Shown here piece after piece: positions 29,862 through 33,757 of a stretch of DNA of 33,757 bases. The stretch comes from a virus: IMG/VR virus record IMGVR_UViG_3300038825_000946, positions 1-33,757 of that record. One strand, 5' to 3'. Position 1 is the first letter of the stretch; the number at the start of each line of letters is the position of its first letter. Position numbers and translations under genes: made by a program. The notes beneath the pieces were generated by a model. That model searched no databases and had not been told where the DNA came from. It saw only the letters and a program-made list of their open reading frames with translations.

Positions 29862-30511
29862 TATAAAATCCCATATAATTTAAATGTTCCAGACTGTATA
29901 TTACCAGATGACATTGTAAATTGAATAGCATTTATAGCAGATGTTGTGTTACCATACCCACCAACAAAACATTGTGTTGAAGCATCACCGTTAGCTGAAT
30001 ATGTTTGTGTAATTACATTATAATGTTTAATAAAAGTTGTGCCTGATGGATTGAATAAACGAACTTCTCCTGAACAACTTTGATCATTATCACCACCAAT
30101 TGTTAATCCAGAAATAGCTTGAACACCTGTACTTTGTGCTAAATCAGGACTTGAGGCATTATCTAAACTTGCTGAACCACCTCCTTCTTCGTGCGATGCT
30201 CTAAAAAAATGACTTGTTTTTGTAACATTATAATTACTTCCGCCATCAGCTGATAAATTCATTCTAAAGTCAACGTTATCAGTGCCTGGATGAATGTTAA
30301 TCATTTTAATTACATACTCTTTATAAGTAGTATCTATTCCACTAGTTATTGAAATTGCTGAATCATCACTTGCTGTGGTTGTAGATATGAGTTGTAAATT
30401 ACCCCCAACATCATCCGCAGCTAACCCATTGTTACTAGAGTTAAATGTTATAAACTTACTCGCTGTTGGAGTAACGTTGAAGCTATTAAAGTTTGCTTTA
30501 GATATTGCCAC
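29861..30511 (-). CDS. Fibre-array paralog 3 (216 residues), GTG start
   Basis: Starts at a GTG (30511) with AGGAG six bases upstream. The overlapping ATG at 30513 is out of frame and gives only a short ORF. The N-terminus is MAISKANFNSFNVTPTASKF. Conserved blocks: TTYKEYVIKMINIHPGTD, DGGSNYNVTKT, LFNPSGTTFIKHY, GYGNTTSAINAIQF and SGNIQSGTFKLYGI. It separates the six short paralogs from the two long ones by a nine-base gap. Confidence 0.65.
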   Translation of the reverse strand: MAISKANFNSFNVTPTASKFITFNSSNNGLAADDVGGNLQLISTTTASDDSAISITSGIDTTYKEYVIKMINIHPGTDNVDFRMNLSADGGSNYNVTKTSHFFRASHEEGGGSASLDNASSPDLAQSTGVQAISGLTIGGDNDQSCSGEVRLFNPSGTTFIKHYNVITQTYSANGDASTQCFVGGYGNTTSAINAIQFTMSSGNIQSGTFKLYGIL

Positions 30512-30520
30512 ATTTTACTC

Positions 30521-31510
30521 CTATGAAATTCCGTAAAACCTAATTACTCCACTATCAAAATTACCACTTTCAGGTGTAAATTTTATAGCATTAAAAGCAT
30601 TATCTGCATCTGCTGTATAAAATCCACCAGAAACAAAAGGCATAGCATCATCTTGTACATCATGAGAAATTCCTGATACAAAATAACTAAAAAAAGTTGA
30701 AGTGTTTAATGGATCATAAATAAACATTCTAAAATTGTTTGGTCTAGTTGTTGCACTTGTTGTATCTGCAAATAATTGAAATCCACCTGAAGCAGCACCA
30801 TCAGCTTGGTTTCTTGCGTTTCCAGCACTTTCTGTACTAAAAGCAGAATACCTATAATTAGAACCTGATTTATAATTTGAACCATTATCACTACTAATTT
30901 TCATATTTATTTTTCCTTGTGCATCAATAATAATAGAATCAAAATCAAGCATAAATCTTTTGTAAGATGAGGTTATAACACTACTATTAAAAACTATATT
31001 AGCTGTATCTGCAGATATTGTTGTGGTAGAAAGTAAAGTATGTGTTGAAGAACCTTTTATAAGTGAGTAATCAATTCTTTTTAATACACCAGCGTCACTA
31101 ACTAGAAACTCATCAGTATCTGCAGGTTCAGAAGCTAAAGCAGTTTGTCCCGAGATTACATCTGCATTAAATTTAGCAGCTGTTACTGAGTTTGCAACTA
31201 GTTTTGCAGTTGATATACTATTGTCTGAAGGTGTGCCTAGATCTAATACATCTCCTAAAATAATTACAAAGTCTATAACATCACCTGTCGCTAAGTTACT
31301 AGCAAAGGTAAGTGTAGACCCTGATACTGTAAAGGAATCACCTGGTGCTTGTAGTACACCATTAAGAGATACTAACATATGATTAGCATTCTCAGGGGAT
31401 ACCGCTGCACCACCAACGTTTAGTGTGTATGCTGCTTGTCCATTAACAACCGATATTGCATCACACTTTTGAAAGTTTCCTACTACTGGTTGTTTACCTA
31501 TATATGCCAT
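30521..31510 (-). CDS. Fibre-array paralog 2, long form with fibre N-terminus (329 residues)
   Basis: The N-terminal half (MAYIGKQPVVGNFQKCDAIS, then LVSLNGVLQAPGDSFTVSGS and GDVLDLGTPSDN) is a domain I know from marine phage tail fibres. Residues about 105-150 (VTAAKFNADVISGQTALASE, LVSDAGVLKRIDYSLIK) form a fibre linker. The C-terminal domain is a diverged copy of the array domain (IYDPLNTSTFF, SGNFDSGVIRFYGI). This links the array to fibres. Coupled by TAATG to paralog 1. Confidence 0.75.
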   Translation of the reverse strand: MAYIGKQPVVGNFQKCDAISVVNGQAAYTLNVGGAAVSPENANHMLVSLNGVLQAPGDSFTVSGSTLTFASNLATGDVIDFVIILGDVLDLGTPSDNSISTAKLVANSVTAAKFNADVISGQTALASEPADTDEFLVSDAGVLKRIDYSLIKGSSTHTLLSTTTISADTANIVFNSSVITSSYKRFMLDFDSIIIDAQGKINMKISSDNGSNYKSGSNYRYSAFSTESAGNARNQADGAASGGFQLFADTTSATTRPNNFRMFIYDPLNTSTFFSYFVSGISHDVQDDAMPFVSGGFYTADADNAFNAIKFTPESGNFDSGVIRFYGIS

Positions 31511-32472
31511 TAATTAACTCCATAAAGTTTGAATATACCACTTTCAATATTTCCTGCTGAAAAGTAAAATCTTACACCATCAACTGCTGTTGTTTCCTCT
31601 ACTCTCGCTATACCGTCAATCCTTGCAACTTTATCACCATCAACCTGATAATTTAGATCATATTTAATGTGAGTATTAAAAGTTGTATCTGAAGGATTAT
31701 AAATAAAAAATCTTCCATTATGACTAGCTTCAGCAACATTATGACTAGCATAAGATAATTTTATATGATCGGTGTCTTGTCCATATTCTGCTGTATTAAT
31801 ATCATTTTGTTGGTATCTTTGATAAACCCAATCATAAACAGTTCCTGTATCTACTGAACCACCTTGAAAAGCTCTCATTCTAAAAATTGAATCATTAGTT
31901 GCTTGATGAACATTAATTAATTCAATCATATAAACTTTATAAGTGCTATTAATATTTGAAGTTATATCTACTTCTGCTACTGCACTAGATACTGTTGCTG
32001 TAGATAATAAAACATGAGTTGGATTAGATTTAATTAAACTATAATCAATTCTTTTTAATGTTCCAGCGTCTGATACTAAAAATTCATCTGTATCTGCTGG
32101 GGCTTCTGCTAATGCTGTAGTGCCAGAAATAATATCATTATTTAATTTAGCAGCTGTAACAGAAGTAGCAGCTAATTGTGATGTTCCAACAGATGCATCT
32201 GCAGGATTAACTGTTTGTAATGCTCTACCTAAAAATACAGCATACATTGTATCTGTACTAGCTGTGGCTGCAGATAATGTAAGTGCAGTTCCAGTAGCTG
32301 TGTATGCTTTACCTGAACCAGGTTGTTGTCTTACGTTATTAATAAATAACGCAAGTTCATTTTCATTTGTAACTGGGTGACTCAACGTATAGGAGGTTGT
32401 AGCACTTGTTGAAAATTCTTGAGTTGCAAATGAAGTAAATGTTTCTGCTGGTAATGGACCAATATACGCCAT
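31510..32472 (-). CDS. Fibre-array paralog 1, long form (320 residues)
   Basis: The first of the array. The N-terminus (MAYIGPLPAETFTSFATQEF, then FINNVRQQPGSGKAYTATGT) has the same layout as paralog 2. The linker (VTAAKLNNDIISGTTALAEA, LVSDAGTLKRIDYSLIK) is nearly the same as in paralog 2, pointing to a recent duplication or conversion of that part. The C-terminal array domain carries STYKVYMIELINVHQATN, IYNPSDTTFNTHI and AGNIESGIFKLYGV. Likely a fibre or fibre-adaptor protein. GGAG precedes the start. Confidence 0.75.
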   Translation of the reverse strand: MAYIGPLPAETFTSFATQEFSTSATTSYTLSHPVTNENELALFINNVRQQPGSGKAYTATGTALTLSAATASTDTMYAVFLGRALQTVNPADASVGTSQLAATSVTAAKLNNDIISGTTALAEAPADTDEFLVSDAGTLKRIDYSLIKSNPTHVLLSTATVSSAVAEVDITSNINSTYKVYMIELINVHQATNDSIFRMRAFQGGSVDTGTVYDWVYQRYQQNDINTAEYGQDTDHIKLSYASHNVAEASHNGRFFIYNPSDTTFNTHIKYDLNYQVDGDKVARIDGIARVEETTAVDGVRFYFSAGNIESGIFKLYGVN

Positions 32473-32473
32473 C

Positions 32474-32839
32474 TTACGTTATCTCCATTATTGATAGCGT
32501 GCCTGAAAGTTTATCAGCTACAGAGCAATCTATCTTTATTTCATCTGTTGCTTCTAAAACTACTTTACCACCTGATAATAATTCAAGTGATGTTCCTGCT
32601 GGTATGTTCACATCTTTTACAAGAAATGATGTCCCATTAGAAACGTCATTTGCACCACCCCTATTGCCTGTGTCACTAACTAATTCTACCTCTGCAGTTA
32701 CTGCTGAAGTATGAATGTTAGTAAGTATAAGACCAAGAACAACTGTAGTTGTACTTCCAGCACAAGTGTACATCTTATAAGGTGTACCTGCTGAAGCTGG
32801 TTCTGCTGCAAAAGTCACTACTTTGAAAGTATTTGCCAT
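32474..32839 (-). CDS. Small conserved virion protein, fibre-associated
   Basis: This 121-residue, all-beta-looking protein starts MANTFKVVTFAAEPASAG; it has AGSTTTVVLGLILTNIHTSA, FLVKDVNIPAGTSLELLSGG and DKLSGTLSIMEIT. I recall a similar small virion protein in marine T4-like and podo-phages, next to fibre genes, with the same ends ('VPxGSxLxxLGGxKxVL', 'SxxExT'). It is the first gene after the late promoter, with a strong ribosome site (TAGGAGG). Probably a trimeric collar, baseplate or fibre component. Confidence 0.7.
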   Translation of the reverse strand: MANTFKVVTFAAEPASAGTPYKMYTCAGSTTTVVLGLILTNIHTSAVTAEVELVSDTGNRGGANDVSNGTSFLVKDVNIPAGTSLELLSGGKVVLEATDEIKIDCSVADKLSGTLSIMEIT

Positions 32840-32866
32840 TTATTATATCCTCCTATTTACCTATAT

Positions 32867-32894
32867 ATTATATCGTTATTTTTAAAAAAGTCAA
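32867..32894 (-). promoter_or_regulatory. Strong late promoter (minus strand)
   Basis: On the minus strand TTGACT (32889-32894) is followed after 16 bases by a perfect TATAAT (32867-32872), in a 62-base gap between the fibre stop and the next start. It should transcribe leftward through the fibre array, virion and lysis genes to the terminator at 9543-9581. This is a host sigma70-type promoter. Confidence 0.75.
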
Positions 32895-32901
32895 TGTTTA
32901 T

Positions 32902-33757
32902 TTATCCTAATGCTATTGCTAGTGCTGTAGGATCGTCTGTTACAAATCCTGCACTACTTAAATATGTTTTAACATCTGTTAATGCTACTTGTTTCATAGT
33001 GCCTGCATCATTTGCAACTAATCTATCTGCATCTACTAAAGTAGTAGCTGTAGCTGATGTATCTCCATCTATTATATTTAATTCTGTTGTACTAACTGTC
33101 GCACCATCTAATATCTCTAATTCTGCTTCTGATATACCTGCAGATCCAATAGTTACTGTACCTGCAAATGTTACATTAGCCCCACTAAACGTCATAGCTG
33201 TAGTAGGTGTAGATCCTGATTTAATTACAAGCTCTCCACTAGAATTTGTTAAACTACCAAAAGTTGTACCATCATCTTTAAGTGTGACATCTGCTCCACC
33301 TGCATCTAAAACTATATCTGTTGTTGCATCTAATGTAATACTAGAACCTGAATCTATTTCAGCTATAATTGGTGTTGTTAAAGTTTTGTTAGTTAACGTA
33401 GATGTAGATGCATCTGATACTAAAGTTGAATCACCACCAGTACTTGGAATTGTTAAAACATTATTAGCACTTTCTGAGTGTGCTGCAGCTTTAATTTGCT
33501 GTCCATGAGAGTTATTCTCACAGTTAAATTGAATAGTACCTTGATTTGTATTACCTTTAATAGTTACATGCCCTGTGCCATTTGGTGCTAATTCTATATC
33601 TGCATTTGATGTAGTAATAATATCTGCACCATTCATATCAAGATTACCACCTAACTGAGGTGTAGTATCTTCTACAACATTTGAAATTGCACCTGATGAA
33701 GCAAGTCCTGCTACAACTGCTGATCTAGCTATTTTTTTAAGACCACCACCTGAAGTA
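32902..33757 (-). CDS. Tail fibre protein (5' end outside window)
   Basis: The frame is open to the right edge of the window, so at least 284 residues are visible and the N-terminus is missing. The ATG at 33636 is internal; upstream of it the frame encodes SAVVAGLASSGAISNVVED and TTPQLGGNLDMNG. The repeats are typical of marine phage fibres: ADIELAPNGTGHVTIKG, TLTNKTLTTPIIAEIDSG, LEILDGATVSTTELNIIDG and ADRLVANDAGTMKQVALTD. The C-terminus is LSSAGFVTDDPTALAIALG. The protein should form a beta-rich trimeric shaft. It lies upstream of the late promoter, so it belongs to a preceding transcript. Confidence 0.85.
   Translation of the reverse strand, partial: TSGGGLKKIARSAVVAGLASSGAISNVVEDTTPQLGGNLDMNGADIITTSNADIELAPNGTGHVTIKGNTNQGTIQFNCENNSHGQQIKAAAHSESANNVLTIPSTGGDSTLVSDASTSTLTNKTLTTPIIAEIDSGSSITLDATTDIVLDAGGADVTLKDDGTTFGSLTNSSGELVIKSGSTPTTAMTFSGANVTFAGTVTIGSAGISEAELEILDGATVSTTELNIIDGDTSATATTLVDADRLVANDAGTMKQVALTDVKTYLSSAGFVTDDPTALAIALG

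Larger units (their letters stand above)
26765..32472 (-). repeat. Tandem array of eight diverged fibre-type genes
   Basis: The same domain of about 160 residues occurs in eight consecutive genes on one strand, about 5.7 kb in total. Two have an extra fibre N-terminus; six are short. N-termini fall into at least three groups. The shared C-terminal pattern is 'TTSAIxAIxFxxxSGNIDSGxIxLYG'. The copies are too diverged for obvious long DNA identity, so the duplications are old or diversifying. Confidence 0.8.

Noticed and set aside
32894-33508. Plus-strand ORF of 204 codons
   Set aside because: It lies opposite the tail-fibre gene, whose minus-strand repeats are typical of fibres. The plus frame is a low-complexity Val/Ala/Ser shadow.
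33637-33757. Start of the fibre gene at the ATG 33636
   Set aside because: The frame continues upstream to the window edge with fibre-typical sequence (TTPQLGGNLD), so the gene is cut by the window end and the ATG is internal.
1-33757. Integrase, repressor, attachment site, CRISPR, tRNA or insertion sequence
   Set aside because: None of the usual motifs, regularly spaced repeats or cloverleaf-like sequences was seen on either strand; I cannot exclude a divergent tRNA without a folding program.

Overview
This window is most likely part of the genome of a strictly lytic, tailed marine bacteriophage (podovirus-like). The DNA is very AT-rich, and genes are packed with almost no gaps. Many adjacent genes are joined by TAATG or ATGA stop/start overlaps. 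The best taxonomic marker is the family A DNA polymerase at 2859-4895. It carries two DnaJ-type CxxCxGxG zinc motifs between its exonuclease and polymerase parts, the arrangement known from Puniceispirillum phage HMO-2011 and its relatives infecting SAR116, roseobacters and SAR11. The low GC makes a SAR11-like host plausible, but that is inference. No integrase, repressor, RNA polymerase, terminase, portal or capsid gene is visible. Both ends of the window cut through genes, so the head genes must lie outside.

Left arm, plus strand, 1-9565: the early and replication block. Six small genes (1-863), one a tiny predicted lipoprotein, precede a zinc-finger/TOPRIM primase, a DnaB-type helicase and the DNA polymerase. 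A clear sigma70-like promoter (5185-5213) then drives a putative ssDNA-binding protein, a RecB/Cas4-like nuclease with a cysteine cluster, a calcineurin-like phosphoesterase, a DUF3310 protein and a run of small unknowns. The primase and helicase, fused in T7, are separate overlapping genes here.

Centre, 9543-9628: two back-to-back rho-independent terminators separate the convergent blocks. One ends the rightward transcript and the other ends the leftward transcript.

Right arm, minus strand, 33757 down to 9627: virion and lysis genes. In transcription order these are a tail-fibre gene (cut by the window end), a TTGACT-16-TATAAT promoter, a small conserved structural protein, and an array of eight paralogous fibre/receptor-binding-like genes (32472 down to 26765). 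Next come a tail-assembly-chaperone-like gene, several internal-virion-like proteins including one of 1464 residues, and a lysis cassette (coiled-coil/TM protein, T7-type amidase, holin candidate). Two Sec-exported proteins follow, one with a long acidic repeat, then a chain of tiny membrane proteins. A cluster of very small lysine-rich proteins, including one with an EF-hand loop, a Bax-like glucosaminidase, and an 818-residue protein resembling phage polyvalent proteins complete the arm.

There is no gene-free stretch longer than about 65 bases. The largest gaps are 9566-9626 (terminators), 32840-32901 (promoter) and 5185-5236 (promoter). I saw no tRNA, CRISPR array or insertion sequence. 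The most interesting parts are the eight-gene fibre array, the EF-hand and lysine-rich cluster, the exported acidic-repeat protein with a hydrophobic reading frame nested inside it, and the polyvalent-like protein that ends the late operon.
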